A stretch of 52,212 bases of DNA from Chitinophagaceae bacterium (GTDB lineage Bacteria; Bacteroidota; Bacteroidia; Chitinophagales; Chitinophagaceae), in assembly GCA_025360525.1 (NCBI GenBank), contig JANYCA010000100.1, positions 1-52,212 on the forward strand, given 5' to 3'. This document shows, piece by piece, positions 26,550-35,549 of the stretch (its first letter is position 1; each line of letters begins with the position of its first letter). A program made the translations under genes and the position numbers. A model generated the notes under the pieces. The model ran no database searches. It had not been told where the DNA came from and worked only from the letters and a program-made list of their open reading frames with translations.

Positions 26550-26603
26550 ATTTATTCGTCTTTGTAATAGAAGAATTTTTATTGTTGCAATATTGTAATA
26601 AAA

Positions 26604-26631
26604 TAAACCCCGACTTTTATGTCAGGGTTTA
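26604..26631 (-). terminator. Probable terminator or attenuator between secY and map
   Basis: TAAACCCCGAC and GTCAGGGTTTA pair with one mismatch and a six-base loop, followed on the minus strand by a T-rich stretch. It may end or reduce the long ribosomal transcript before map. Confidence 0.6.
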
Positions 26632-26686
26632 CAAAACTTTTTATGTTCTTATTTTTATCATTGCTTTACTTTCATAAAGCACTAAA

Positions 26687-28021
26687 CTAAATTCCGCTTG
26701 TTGCAGTTTGCCGTCCCTGAACCCTGCCACTACTCATTAAGCCATCATATTGACGCATCAACAATTGCGTTTCTATTTGTTGTAATGTATCTAAAACCAC
26801 CCCTACCATAATTAGTAGAGAAGTACCACCGTAGAAAGTTGAAAAACTTTGCTGTGTTTTAAAAACTAATTCAAATATACCTGGCAAAATACCCACGAAG
26901 GCCAATAAGATTGCACCTGGTAATGTGATCCTGTCCATGATAGTTCCGATATAATCCGCAGTAGGTTGCCCCGGCTTTACACCAGGAATAAAACCGTTAT
27001 TCCTTTTAAGATCCTCGGCCATTTGCTTTGGATTGAAAATTAATGCAGTGTATAAAAATGTAAAAGCAATTACACAAATGGTGTAAACAATCATATAAAC
27101 AACATTCTTATGATCGGTAAAATACTTTGCCCAGCCTCCACCAGTGAAGCCGGAAAAAATAGTTGGAAGAAACAAAATTGCCTGGGCAAAAATGATTGGC
27201 ATTACACCTGCTGCATTCACCTTTAAAGGAAGGAAATTTCTTGCACCACCAAATTGCCTGTTACCAACAATTTGTTTAGCATAATTCACCGGCACCCTTC
27301 TTGTTCCCTGTATCAATAATACAAGTCCCATGATGATGGCAATTAAAAAAGCAATTTCGATAAGGAAAATTAATAAACCACCGCCACCTTTAGTAGCACG
27401 TGATGTCCATTCCTGTATGAAAGCTTCGGGAAGTCTTGCTAAAATTCCCATCATAATTATAATGGAAGTACCATTACCCAAACCTTTATCTGTAATTTTT
27501 TCACCCAGCCACATTACGAATAATGTACCCACAGTTAAAATGATTACAGTTGACACGACGAAATAAGGAAGATACGCTGGAATTAATGCTTCTGCATTAC
27601 CCTGGCTCTTTAAAAACCCAATATAAGCTGCTGCCTGAAAGGCTGTAACAACCACGGTCAGGTAACGTGTCCATTGGTTTATTTTTTTTCTGCCGCTTTC
27701 TCCTTCCTTTTGCACCTTCTGCATTTGAGGAACCAAAATAGTCATCAACTGCATAAAGATGGAGGCAGAAATGTAGGGCATAATACCCAATGCTAAAATA
27801 GAAGCTTTATGAAAAGCACCACCTACAAAAGCATCCAACAAACCAAGCATACCACTTTTAGTACTATTGGTAAGATTTGCTAATTTATTTGGATCGATAC
27901 CTGGCAATACAATGAAGGATCCCAACCGATAAATAAAAATTAACAATAAAGTAAAAATTATCTTGTTCCGCAGCTCTTCAATGCTCCAGATATTCTTTAG
28001 TGTTTGAATGAATTTCTTCAC
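26687..28021 (-). CDS. secY: Protein translocase subunit SecY
   Basis: SecY forms the membrane channel of the Sec translocon. The 444-residue protein has ten membrane helices, plug-region LGIMPYISASIFMQL, and the cytoplasmic GTRRVPVNYAKQ loop and late NGFIPGVKPGQPT segment typical of SecY. It follows rplO with about 97 bases between, in which an imperfect GACGC...GCGTC hairpin is visible. It is the last gene of the S10-spc cluster before the hairpin preceding map. Confidence 0.97.
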   Translation of the reverse strand: MKKFIQTLKNIWSIEELRNKIIFTLLLIFIYRLGSFIVLPGIDPNKLANLTNSTKSGMLGLLDAFVGGAFHKASILALGIMPYISASIFMQLMTILVPQMQKVQKEGESGRKKINQWTRYLTVVVTAFQAAAYIGFLKSQGNAEALIPAYLPYFVVSTVIILTVGTLFVMWLGEKITDKGLGNGTSIIIMMGILARLPEAFIQEWTSRATKGGGGLLIFLIEIAFLIAIIMGLVLLIQGTRRVPVNYAKQIVGNRQFGGARNFLPLKVNAAGVMPIIFAQAILFLPTIFSGFTGGGWAKYFTDHKNVVYMIVYTICVIAFTFLYTALIFNPKQMAEDLKRNNGFIPGVKPGQPTADYIGTIMDRITLPGAILLAFVGILPGIFELVFKTQQSFSTFYGGTSLLIMVGVVLDTLQQIETQLLMRQYDGLMSSGRVQGRQTATSGI

Positions 28022-28118
28022 AGAATAAAACGTTTAATGGTTGTTGTAAAACTAAAAAAGACGCTTTACGTACCTGCCTTATCGGGCAAGCAGAAATGCG
28101 TCTGTAAATATCGTAAAA

Positions 28119-28568
28119 TTATTTAACTATTTCTACTGTACCACCTGCTGCTTCGATTGCAAGTTTAGCTTTTGCACTAATGGCATTTACTTTAAAAGCA
28201 AATTTACCGGTGATTTCTCCGTTACTTAAAACTTTTACAAGGTCATTTTGGCTAATAATACCGTTAAAATACAAGCTTTCGAGATTAAATTCTGTAATGC
28301 TATATTTAACTGCAAGCTCATCAATTTGGCCAATGTTAAGCACTTTATAGTCAATACGGTTAATGTTTTTAAAACCACGCTTAGGTACACGACGTTGAAT
28401 AGGCATCTGACCACCTTCAAAACCCATTTTACTTTTGTAACCAGCACGACTTTGTCCACCCTTGTTACCTTTTGTAGATGTACCACCTTTACCACTTGCT
28501 TCACCACGACCAATACGTTTTGCTTTGTGTACAGAACCTTTGGCGGGTCTTAGAGAATGTATATTCAT
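28119..28568 (-). CDS. rplO: Large ribosomal subunit protein uL15
   Basis: A 149-residue protein with the basic, glycine-rich L15 N-terminus (RPAKGSVHKAKRIGRG, then GKGGTSTKGNKGGQ) and the FEGGQMPIQRRVPKRGF motif. It contacts 23S rRNA and joins late in 50S assembly. It lies between rpmD and secY in the standard spc order, with about 100-base gaps on each side, larger than usual for this operon. Confidence 0.97.
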   Translation of the reverse strand: MNIHSLRPAKGSVHKAKRIGRGEASGKGGTSTKGNKGGQSRAGYKSKMGFEGGQMPIQRRVPKRGFKNINRIDYKVLNIGQIDELAVKYSITEFNLESLYFNGIISQNDLVKVLSNGEITGKFAFKVNAISAKAKLAIEAAGGTVEIVK

Positions 28569-28672
28569 TTTATTGTTGATTTTGAACTTACGGGGAATCG
28601 CCCCTCGCTGTTAAATAATATGATAAATTGTTAATTTACTTATTGGTCAATTGCCAATGTGTAGTTAAATGC

Positions 28673-28855
28673 TTACGCTAATTCTTCCACAGTAATAAGA
28701 TGATTAACTTTTGTAACCATACCCAAAATTTGCGGAGTAGCTACAACCTCAACTGTTGCATTCAACTTCCTTAAACCCAATGCTTTCATTGTCCTCTTTT
28801 GGCGTTCAGGCCTGTCAATGATGCTTTTAACTTGTGTTACTCTTATCTTTTTCAT
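28673..28855 (-). CDS. rpmD: Large ribosomal subunit protein uL30
   Basis: The 60-residue protein is of normal L30 length and shows the RVTQVKSIIDRPERQKRTMKALG pattern (split here: KSIIDRPERQKRT, then ALGLRKLN) that defines the family. It is placed between rpsE and rplO as in other spc operons. Some bacteria lack this protein, so its presence is worth recording. Confidence 0.96.
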   Translation of the reverse strand: MKKIRVTQVKSIIDRPERQKRTMKALGLRKLNATVEVVATPQILGMVTKVNHLITVEELA

Positions 28856-28930
28856 ATCAATGCCCTATGGTGGGAATTTTTAATTTTAAATTAAGATTGA
28901 TGTCTTTACTCAAACCAGGAATAAGAACAT

Positions 28931-29449
28931 TTATCCGTTAAATACTCTTTTTAAAGAGATACTTCTTGCTTTGCTGACAGCAATAGGCTCTCTAAGTGTT
29001 GCAAGCGCTTTTACTGTTGCTTTTACCACATTGTGTGGGTTTGCAGAACCAAGGCTTTTGGCCAAAACATCCGTTACACCAGCACTTTCTAAAACAGCTC
29101 TCATACTACCACCGGCAATTACGCCGGTACCATGAGCTGCAGGCTTGATGAAAACTTTTGCAGCACCTTCTTTAGAAAACTGATCATGAGGTATAGTGCC
29201 ATGCATGATAGGAACTTTTATGAGGTTCTTTTTTGCATCTTCAATACCTTTTGTTATTGCTTCCTGAACTTCTTTGGCCTTACCTAAACCCTGTCCAACA
29301 ATGCCGGCTCCGTTACCAACCACTACCAAAGCAGAAAAACTAAATGCACGTCCACCTTTTGTAGTTTTAACTACACGGTTAATTGAAACAACTTTTTCTT
29401 TCAACTCAAGGTCACCTGCCTTTATTTTGTGATCGTTTGACTTTATCAT
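28931..29449 (-). CDS. rpsE: Small ribosomal subunit protein uS5
   Basis: The 172-residue protein contains the S5 double-stranded-RNA-binding N-terminal fold ([29 protein letters not shown]) and the C-terminal part with [13 protein letters not shown] and the [14 protein letters not shown] segment. S5 helps decoding fidelity and 30S assembly. The order rplR-rpsE-rpmD is canonical. Confidence 0.97.
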   Translation of the reverse strand: MIKSNDHKIKAGDLELKEKVVSINRVVKTTKGGRAFSFSALVVVGNGAGIVGQGLGKAKEVQEAITKGIEDAKKNLIKVPIMHGTIPHDQFSKEGAAKVFIKPAAHGTGVIAGGSMRAVLESAGVTDVLAKSLGSANPHNVVKATVKALATLREPIAVSKARSISLKRVFNG

Positions 29450-29476
29450 GTATATACCTTATTAGTAAATTAAAAA

Positions 29477-29830
29477 TTAGAATTGTAAGCCTGCTTCTCT
29501 TGCTCCTTCAGCTACTGCTTTTACCCTGCCGTGATAAATATATCCACCACGATCAAAAACAACTTTAGTAACACCCAGCTCAACAGCTTTTCTTGCAATT
29601 GCATTACCAACTAATTTGCTCTTTTCAGATTTGGTAACTTTTTGAGCTTTAATATCTTTATCTCTTGAAGATACAGCAGCAATTGTTTCGCCAACTTCAT
29701 CATTAATTAATTGCACGTATATATCGGTATTACTTCTAAATACGCTTAACCTTGGCTTACCTGCAACTCCACTTATTTTCTTACGAATGCGGAATTTGAT
29801 TTTTTGACGAGCTGTTCCTTTATTATTCAT
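29477..29830 (-). CDS. rplR: Large ribosomal subunit protein uL18
   Basis: The 117-residue 5S rRNA-binding protein has KPRLSVFRSNTDIYVQLI, then VGNAIARKAVELG and the C-terminal FDRGGYIYHGRVKAVAEGAR, all L18 signatures. It is closely followed by rpsE (27 bases), so the two are likely coupled in expression. Confidence 0.97.
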   Translation of the reverse strand: MNNKGTARQKIKFRIRKKISGVAGKPRLSVFRSNTDIYVQLINDEVGETIAAVSSRDKDIKAQKVTKSEKSKLVGNAIARKAVELGVTKVVFDRGGYIYHGRVKAVAEGAREAGLQF

Positions 29831-29944
29831 ATACTTATTTTTAATCCCGATACTGCCGGGAGAAATTAGTTATTTTGTTTATTGAGATAGTTAAAATTTT
29901 AATGAAGTATATTAATATATCATTAAACCAACTAAAACTATTTG

Positions 29945-30499
29945 CTATTTACCAGCGCTTTTACCAGCTTTTCTTCTCAACACTTCGCCAGCAAATTTAA
30001 CGCCCTTACCCTTATAAGGCTCAGACTTACGTAAACCTTTAATTTTTGCACATACCTGGCCAAGTAATTGTTTATCCACACCTTCAAGGGTAATCATTGG
30101 ATTTTGACCTTTTTCTTGTGAGGTAACGATTTTCAACTCACTCGGTATTTCAAAAATAATGTTGTGAGAATAACCCAAAGCCAGATCAAGAATATTACCC
30201 TGATTGGCCGCTTTATAACCAACACCTACCAACTCAAGCTTTTTTGAATAGCCTTCTGTAACACCCTTAACCATATTGCTGATTAACGACCGATACAAAC
30301 CATGCATTGCTCTATGACGTATTTGATCAGTAGGACGACCTACTTCAAGTGTATTGTCTTTAACTTCAATAGTGATATCTCTATCAACTGTTTGCTTTAA
30401 TTCGCCTTTAGGTCCTTTAACAGTTACAATATTACCAGCACCTAGTGTAATACTAACACCCTGAGGTATTTCTACTGGCTTTTTTCCTATTCTTGACAT
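29945..30499 (-). CDS. rplF: Large ribosomal subunit protein uL6
   Basis: The 184-residue protein has the duplicated L6 fold: MSRIGKKPVEIPQGV at the start, and the C-terminal KIKGLRKSEPYKGKGVKF signature followed by a lysine-rich end. It binds 23S rRNA near the sarcin-ricin loop. A 114-base gap separates it from rplR. Confidence 0.97.
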   Translation of the reverse strand: MSRIGKKPVEIPQGVSITLGAGNIVTVKGPKGELKQTVDRDITIEVKDNTLEVGRPTDQIRHRAMHGLYRSLISNMVKGVTEGYSKKLELVGVGYKAANQGNILDLALGYSHNIIFEIPSELKIVTSQEKGQNPMITLEGVDKQLLGQVCAKIKGLRKSEPYKGKGVKFAGEVLRRKAGKSAGK

Positions 30500-30607
30500 A
30501 GTCGGTTTTTAATTTTAAAATAATAGATTGATCTGTGTTCAGCCACGACTCAGGCTTAATTATCAAATCGTTTAAATATATCAATACCCCAATGGGCTAA
30601 TTAATTA

Positions 30608-31006
30608 CTAGTAAATATTACACAATACCTCACCCCCCACATTTTGAGATTTTGCTTCTTTATCAGTCATTACACCTTTTGACGTAGAGATAATTGCAAT
30701 ACCCAAACCGTTTTTCACCCTCTTAAATTCGTTAGGTTTAGAATAGGTACGTAAACCCGGACGGCTTACTCTTTCTAAGCTTTGTATAACAGGCAGTTTG
30801 GTAGATGGATCGTACTTTAAGGCTATTTTAATTAAACCTTGTTTGTTATCATCTTCAAATTTATATTTTAAAATGTATCCCTTATCATACAAGATTTCGG
30901 TGATACGCTTTTTAAGATTAGAAGCAGGAATTTCCACAATACGGTGATTGGCCATTTGTGCATTACGAATTCTTGTTATAAAATCTGCTATAGGATCAGT
31001 TACCAT
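30608..31006 (-). CDS. rpsH: Small ribosomal subunit protein uS8
   Basis: The 132-residue protein begins DPIADFITRIRNAQMANH and ends with the S8 signature GLGIAIISTSKGVMTDKEA and VGGEVLCNIY. S8 organises the central domain of 16S rRNA and in E. coli represses the spc operon at the translational level. I did not find a matching mRNA mimic by eye. Confidence 0.97.
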   Translation of the reverse strand: MVTDPIADFITRIRNAQMANHRIVEIPASNLKKRITEILYDKGYILKYKFEDDNKQGLIKIALKYDPSTKLPVIQSLERVSRPGLRTYSKPNEFKRVKNGLGIAIISTSKGVMTDKEAKSQNVGGEVLCNIY

Positions 31007-31079
31007 TGTTATTTAAATTAGTTTTTTTATAAATTATTTCAATGCGATATCCATTACTCCCCGTCAAGGGAATGGGGCA

Positions 31080-31349
31080 TTACCAGCTTGCTTTTGTTAC
31101 ACCAGGTATTTTACCTTGTAAAGCCATATCACGGAACATATTTCTGGACATTGCGAAATGACGCATATATCCTCGTGGACGTCCGGTTAACTGGCAACGG
31201 TTTCTTAAACGAACCGGCGATGCATTCTTTGGAAGTAAATCCAATGCTGCATAATTACCTGCTGCCTTAAGAGCTGCCCTTCTTTCAGCATATTTAGCGC
31301 ACATTACTTCACGCTTTCTTTGCCTGGCTTCTACTGATTTTTTTGCCAT
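31080..31349 (-). CDS. rpsN: Small ribosomal subunit protein uS14, zinc-free type
   Basis: The 89-residue protein has the long E. coli-type S14 form: the C-terminal [21 protein letters not shown] signature is present (read as [13 protein letters not shown] then RHFAMSR), but the CxxC zinc pairs of the short form are absent. It lies between rplE and rpsH as expected. Confidence 0.96.
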   Translation of the reverse strand: MAKKSVEARQRKREVMCAKYAERRAALKAAGNYAALDLLPKNASPVRLRNRCQLTGRPRGYMRHFAMSRNMFRDMALQGKIPGVTKASW

Positions 31350-31366
31350 AATTATAATTTGATTAT

Positions 31367-31933
31367 CTATTTTTTAATATTTTTGAAAGGCATACCCAAT
31401 TCTTTAAGCAACTCATATGCTTCTTCGTTTGTAGATGCAGTAGTTACGAAAGTAATATCCATACCAGTAATTTTATTTACCTTATCAATATCAATTTCTG
31501 GAAAGATTATTTGCTCAGTAATACCTAAAGTGAAATTTCCACGGCCATCAAACGATTTATCATTTACACCTTTAAAATCACGTACCCTTGGTAATGATAC
31601 AGATACAAACCTGTCTAAAAATTCAAACATTTTAACACCTCTAAGCGTTACCCTTGCACCAATTGGCATGTTCTTACGCAATTTGAAGTTGGAAATATCC
31701 TTCTTACTCATTGTAGGAACAGCCTTTTGTCCCGTAATGGTTGATAATTCTTCAACAGAAATATCGACCAGCTTTTTGTCGGCAACCGCACCATTAACAC
31801 CACGGTTAAGACAAATTTTTGTAAGCTTAGGAGCTTGCATTACAGTTTTGTAAGAAAACTTCTTCATTAAAGCAGGTACTACTTCTTTAGTGTACTTTTC
31901 TGCTAATCTTGGAGTGTAAGTTGCTGTACTCAT
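31367..31933 (-). CDS. rplE: Large ribosomal subunit protein uL5
   Basis: The 188-residue protein binds 5S rRNA and contacts the P-site tRNA. Visible L5 signatures are [32 protein letters not shown], and [14 protein letters not shown]. Its ATG overlaps the rplX stop by one base (TAATG), showing tight coupling. Confidence 0.97.
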   Translation of the reverse strand: MSTATYTPRLAEKYTKEVVPALMKKFSYKTVMQAPKLTKICLNRGVNGAVADKKLVDISVEELSTITGQKAVPTMSKKDISNFKLRKNMPIGARVTLRGVKMFEFLDRFVSVSLPRVRDFKGVNDKSFDGRGNFTLGITEQIIFPEIDIDKVNKITGMDITFVTTASTNEEAYELLKELGMPFKNIKK

Positions 31934-32271
31934 TATTTTATAACCTCCCCTGATTTTTTAGATGTTCTAATAGATTTACCATTTTCCCTGGTACGGGTAA
32001 CCTTTGCTCCACTACCTGCTTTTGCATCCCAAAGCATTACATTGGAAATAGCAATTGGAGCTTCAATTTTAACAATACCGCCTTTTGTGTTTTGTGAAGT
32101 AGGCTTGGTATGCTTGGTAACGATGTTAACACCTTCTACCAACACACGCCCTTTTTCAGTAATTACTTCCAAAACCTTGCGTGGTTTTTTTGCGTCTTTA
32201 TCATCACCGGCAATTACAACAACGTTGTCGCCCTTTTTAATGTTAAATTTCGGTTTGAATCTTGTACTCAT
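31933..32271 (-). CDS. rplX: Large ribosomal subunit protein uL24
   Basis: The 112-residue protein has a KOW motif near its start ([15 protein letters not shown]) and [12 protein letters not shown], typical of L24, an assembly initiator of the 50S subunit. The gene is followed by rplE with a one-base overlap, and preceded by a heptamer palindrome in the rplN-rplX gap. Confidence 0.97.
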   Translation of the reverse strand: MSTRFKPKFNIKKGDNVVVIAGDDKDAKKPRKVLEVITEKGRVLVEGVNIVTKHTKPTSQNTKGGIVKIEAPIAISNVMLWDAKAGSGAKVTRTRENGKSIRTSKKSGEVIK

Positions 32272-32279
32272 TTTTTTAT

Positions 32280-32370
32280 TAAGCTTTGAGCTGTCAGCTA
32301 TGAGCTTCGAGCAATTAAAATCTTTTATTACAATTTTGGATGGCTTGTAGCTAGCAGCTAAAGCTCACCA
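32280..32370. repeat. Imperfect heptamer palindrome between rplN and rplX
   Basis: Left arm (about 32288-32312, GAGCTGTCAGCTATGAGCT core) pairs imperfectly with the right arm (about 32342-32369). Both are made of AGCT-containing seven-base steps. It lies in the ~104-base gap of the ribosomal operon and belongs to the same family as the palindrome at 32757-32842. Confidence 0.7.
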
Positions 32371-32375
32371 ATTTC

Positions 32376-32744
32376 TTACAATACTTCAGGAGCCAAAGAT
32401 ATAATCTTCATGTAACCCTTATCCCTTAACTCCCTGGCAACTGGCCCAAAAATACGTGTACCTCTTGGTTCATCAGAATTGTTTAATAATACAACTGCAT
32501 TGTCATCAAAACGGATATAAGAACCATCCTTACGACGTAACTTGTTTACAGTTCTTACAATAACCGCTTTACTTACAGTACCCTTTTTGATACCACCATT
32601 AGGTGTTGCATCCTTAACAGTAACCACTATTTTGTCGCCAATTTTTGCATAGTCCTGGCCAGAATTACCCAACACACGGATACACAATACTTCTTTTGCT
32701 CCGCTGTTATCTGCTACGTTTAGCCTGCTTTCTTGCTGAATCAT
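32376..32744 (-). CDS. rplN: Large ribosomal subunit protein uL14
   Basis: The 122-residue protein starts [18 protein letters not shown] and contains [20 protein letters not shown] and the [10 protein letters not shown] segment, all L14 signatures. Length is exactly that of the bacterial family. It is bracketed by two heptamer palindromes, one in each neighbouring gap. Confidence 0.98.
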   Translation of the reverse strand: MIQQESRLNVADNSGAKEVLCIRVLGNSGQDYAKIGDKIVVTVKDATPNGGIKKGTVSKAVIVRTVNKLRRKDGSYIRFDDNAVVLLNNSDEPRGTRIFGPVARELRDKGYMKIISLAPEVL

Positions 32745-32756
32745 TTTGTTTAACTT

Positions 32757-32842
32757 TGGGCTGTCAGCTTTGAGCTTTCAGCATTTAAAAACTATATAAT
32801 AATCATTCTGAGGCTCACAGCTCAAAGCTGACAGCTCACAGC
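32757..32842. repeat. Heptamer palindrome between rpsQ and rplN
   Basis: Arms at about 32757-32782 and 32811-32842 are reverse complements over roughly 25 bases with few mismatches (core GCTGTCAGCTTTGAGCT). Both consist of AGCTTTG/AGCTGTC-like heptamers. In the operon transcript this makes a strong hairpin between two ribosomal genes. Confidence 0.85.
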
Positions 32843-32847
32843 TTTTC

Positions 32848-33138
32848 TTACTTCACTTTCTCAATAACTGTATCTAATCTCCAACGCTTTGTTTTACTTA
32901 AAGGACGTGTTTCCATAATCCTTACAGTATCACCTATGCTACACTCATTCTTTTCATCATGGGCATGAAACTGGGTAGATTTTTTTACGAACTTACCATA
33001 AAGCGGATGCTTTACTTTTCTCTCCACCTTTACTGTGATTGTTTTGTCCATTTTATTACTGGTTACAATCCCAACTTTGGTTTTACGTAAGTTTCTATCA
33101 GTTAATGATACTACTTCTGTTGTTGCTACTTCACTCAT
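32848..33138 (-). CDS. rpsQ: Small ribosomal subunit protein uS17
   Basis: The 96-residue protein shows the S17 OB-fold: [37 protein letters not shown], and [18 protein letters not shown]. It has about 15 extra N-terminal residues ([13 protein letters not shown]) compared with the shortest family members. No in-frame ATG follows close to the usual start, so the extension is probably real. Confidence 0.97.
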   Translation of the reverse strand: MSEVATTEVVSLTDRNLRKTKVGIVTSNKMDKTITVKVERKVKHPLYGKFVKKSTQFHAHDEKNECSIGDTVRIMETRPLSKTKRWRLDTVIEKVK

Positions 33139-33157
33139 TGGTGCAAAAATTTATGGT

Positions 33158-33370
33158 TTATGATAAACCGAGTTCTTTACTTCTTAAAATGGTTTTCAAA
33201 CGGGCTATATCCGTGCGCAATAAGCGTAAGCTTACCGGGTTTTCTAAAGGTGTAACATTGTGGGCAAAAGATAATTTCTTCAACCTTTGTTCATCTTCAG
33301 CTATTTTAGCTGTAAGGTCTTCGGCACTTAAGCCTTTAACGCTTGCTAAAAAATCAACTTTTTTTGACAT
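33158..33370 (-). CDS. rpmC: Large ribosomal subunit protein uL29
   Basis: A 70-residue two-helix protein with the L29 layout: LSAEDLTAKIAEDEQRLKKL, then NPVSLRLLRTDIARLKTIL. It sits near the polypeptide exit and is a docking site for nascent-chain factors. It follows rplP by 30 bases and precedes rpsQ by 19. Confidence 0.95.
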   Translation of the reverse strand: MSKKVDFLASVKGLSAEDLTAKIAEDEQRLKKLSFAHNVTPLENPVSLRLLRTDIARLKTILRSKELGLS

Positions 33371-33400
33371 TGTATCTAATTTTCGAATTTGCTAATTGGT

Positions 33401-33820
33401 TTAAGCCTGGTAATCTCTTCTTACTACAAACTTTACAGCGATCGGTAATTTTTGTGCTGCCAATTCAAATGCCTCTTTAGCTACTTCTAAAGAAACGCCA
33501 TCAGCTTCAAATAAAATACGACCTGGTTCTACTACTGCAGCCCAATACTCGGGGTTACCTTTACCCTTACCCATCCTTACTTCAGCAGGCTTTTTAGTAA
33601 TTGGTTTGTCCGGGAAAATTCTGATCCAAACATTTCCTTCCCTTTTCATATGCCTTGTCATTGCCTGACGTGCACTTTCAATCTGCCTGTTGGTTAACCA
33701 AATTGGCTCCAATGCTTTTAAGCCGAAAGAACCAAATGATATGGTAGTACCTCTTTTCGCAACTTCTCTTATACGGCCTTTCTGTGCTTTTCTGTGTTTT
33801 GCTCTTTTTGGTTGTAACAT
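33401..33820 (-). CDS. rplP: Large ribosomal subunit protein uL16
   Basis: The 139-residue protein begins [16 protein letters not shown] and has the signature [20 protein letters not shown] and [16 protein letters not shown] (each typical of L16), with [10 protein letters not shown]16 shapes the A-site of the peptidyl transferase centre. Canonical position between rpsC and rpmC. Confidence 0.98.
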   Translation of the reverse strand: MLQPKRAKHRKAQKGRIREVAKRGTTISFGSFGLKALEPIWLTNRQIESARQAMTRHMKREGNVWIRIFPDKPITKKPAEVRMGKGKGNPEYWAAVVEPGRILFEADGVSLEVAKEAFELAAQKLPIAVKFVVRRDYQA

Positions 33821-33893
33821 TTTCTAATAATTTGAAAATTTCTCAATTCTGCAATTTCTCAATCGAGTGATTACAATATTTTCTATTTGCTAA

Positions 33894-34724
33894 TTAACTT
33901 CTTCTTGGTCCACCGCCGGTTCCACCACCACGATTTGCACCGCCACCACCTGGCCTTCTATCACCGCCTCTATCTCCACCACCACGTCTGTCATCTCTTC
34001 TATCACCTCTTTCACCACCACGTTGGTTATCAAAACTTCTTTCGCCACCTTCTTTACCACCACCTGCAAGGATGTTTGGATTCAAATCTCTTTTAGCCAA
34101 AACTTCTCCTTTACATATCCAAACTTTGATACCGATTTTACCGTAAACAGTTTGTGCAAAAACGCTGGCGTAATCTATATCCATACGTAAAGTATGTAAT
34201 GGAGTTCTACCTTGCTTAATTTCTTCGCTACGTGCAATTTCAGCACCACCTAAACGCCCACCACATCTTACTTTAATACCCTCTGCACCCATTCTTAAGG
34301 CAGATGCAATAGACATTTTTACTGCACGTTTAAAGTTGATACGTCCTTCCAATTGACGGGCAATTGTATCAGCAACAATTTGTGCATCTAATTCAGGACG
34401 ACGGATTTCAAGAATGTTTATCTGAACATCATCATTGCCAGTTAATTTTTTCAACTCTTCTTTGATTCTATCTACTTCTCCACCACCTTTACCGATAATG
34501 ATACCAGGCTTAGAAGTATGAATAGTTACAATCAATTTGTTAAGTGTACGCTCAATTACAATTTTAGAGATTCCACCTTTACTGATACGGGCATTAAGAT
34601 AATTTCTGATTTTATTGTCTTCAATTAACTTTTTACCAAAATCTTTTTTATTTGCATACCAGTTACTATCCCATCCACGGATGATGCCTAACCTGATGCC
34701 AATTGGATTTGTTTTCTGACCCAT
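33894..34724 (-). CDS. rpsC: Small ribosomal subunit protein uS3 with RGG-rich tail
   Basis: The first ~220 of 276 residues are a normal S3: [13 protein letters not shown], a KH domain with [13 protein letters not shown], and [21 protein letters not shown]3 lines the mRNA entry tunnel. The last ~56 residues (221-276) are an added low-complexity tail with about 23 Gly and 13 Arg, in RGG/DRRGGG-like steps ending PRRS. E. coli S3 is 233 residues. The tail is in frame with the S3 body and ends at a clear stop, so it is part of the protein and likely disordered and RNA-binding. Confidence 0.97.
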   Translation of the reverse strand: MGQKTNPIGIRLGIIRGWDSNWYANKKDFGKKLIEDNKIRNYLNARISKGGISKIVIERTLNKLIVTIHTSKPGIIIGKGGGEVDRIKEELKKLTGNDDVQINILEIRRPELDAQIVADTIARQLEGRINFKRAVKMSIASALRMGAEGIKVRCGGRLGGAEIARSEEIKQGRTPLHTLRMDIDYASVFAQTVYGKIGIKVWICKGEVLAKRDLNPNILAGGGKEGGERSFDNQRGGERGDRRDDRRGGGDRGGDRRPGGGGANRGGGTGGGPRRS

Positions 34725-34808
34725 GTTGTTGTTTTACTAATGTGAAGCAAATTTGCTCACTATTATTTTAAAAGTTTTGAATTCAATAGTTACTGTTGTA
34801 AAAGCTAT

Positions 34809-35153
34809 TTAGATATTACTATCTACTATTAATGTAACGTGGTTACTACGTTTGCGGATTTTATATCCCCGGCCTTGTGGCGCCGGACGCATACGTTTGA
34901 TAACTCTACCACCATCTACCATTATAGTTTTAACTACCAACTTAGCATCTTCAACCTTCTGGCCCTCATTCTTCTGCTCCCAGTTATTGATAGCACTCTT
35001 CAACAATTTGTATAAAGGAACAGCCGGATGCTTGGTATTAAATTGCAATACACCTAAAGCCTTTTCAACTTCCATTCCACGAATCAAATCAACCAGTAAA
35101 CGCATTTTACGTGGTGATGTGGGATAATTATTCAATTTTGCTACTGCTTCCAT
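34809..35153 (-). CDS. rplV: Large ribosomal subunit protein uL22
   Basis: The 114-residue protein has [18 protein letters not shown] near the start and the C-terminal hook region [21 protein letters not shown] that reaches the exit tunnel (two parts: [11 protein letters not shown] and RSNHVTLIV). This is the site of macrolide-related changes in other bacteria; nothing unusual is seen. Canonical position between rpsS and rpsC. Confidence 0.97.
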   Translation of the reverse strand: MEAVAKLNNYPTSPRKMRLLVDLIRGMEVEKALGVLQFNTKHPAVPLYKLLKSAINNWEQKNEGQKVEDAKLVVKTIMVDGGRVIKRMRPAPQGRGYKIRKRSNHVTLIVDSNI

Positions 35154-35218
35154 TTTATATTTGTTTCTTGATTTTGTTTGCTGAATATTTTCATTCCCAG
35201 TAAACTAAACCCAGTTAA

Positions 35219-35491
35219 TTATGAAATTTTCTTACTAGAATGTCCTCTGAAATTTCTTGTTGGGGCAAACTCACCAAGTTTATGACCCACCATAAATTCT
35301 GTTACATAAACCGGAATAAATTTATTGCCATTGTGCACTGCAAGTGTATGAGCAACAAAATCGGGAGTGATGGTTGACCTGCGACTCCAGGTTTTAATAA
35401 CACCCTTTTTACTTTTTCCCTCATTAATTGCAAGAACTTTTTCTTCAAGATTTGCATCTACATAAGGACCTTTTTTTACTGAACGAGCCAT
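35219..35491 (-). CDS. rpsS: Small ribosomal subunit protein uS19
   Basis: The 90-residue protein begins [11 protein letters not shown] and includes [34 protein letters not shown] and FRGHSSKK, all S19 signatures. It binds the 16S rRNA head with S13. It follows rplB by 58 bases. Confidence 0.98.
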   Translation of the reverse strand: MARSVKKGPYVDANLEEKVLAINEGKSKKGVIKTWSRRSTITPDFVAHTLAVHNGNKFIPVYVTEFMVGHKLGEFAPTRNFRGHSSKKIS

Positions 35492-35549
35492 GTTGTTATT
35501 TTTTGTTTATTTTTTCCCGGAGGGGAAACATTTTAACAATGATTAAAAA

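Noticed and set aside
33887..34096. His-rich plus-strand ORF at the rpsC 3' end
   Set aside because: It is the antisense reading of the Gly/Arg-rich tail of S3; its His-rich composition follows from that sequence.
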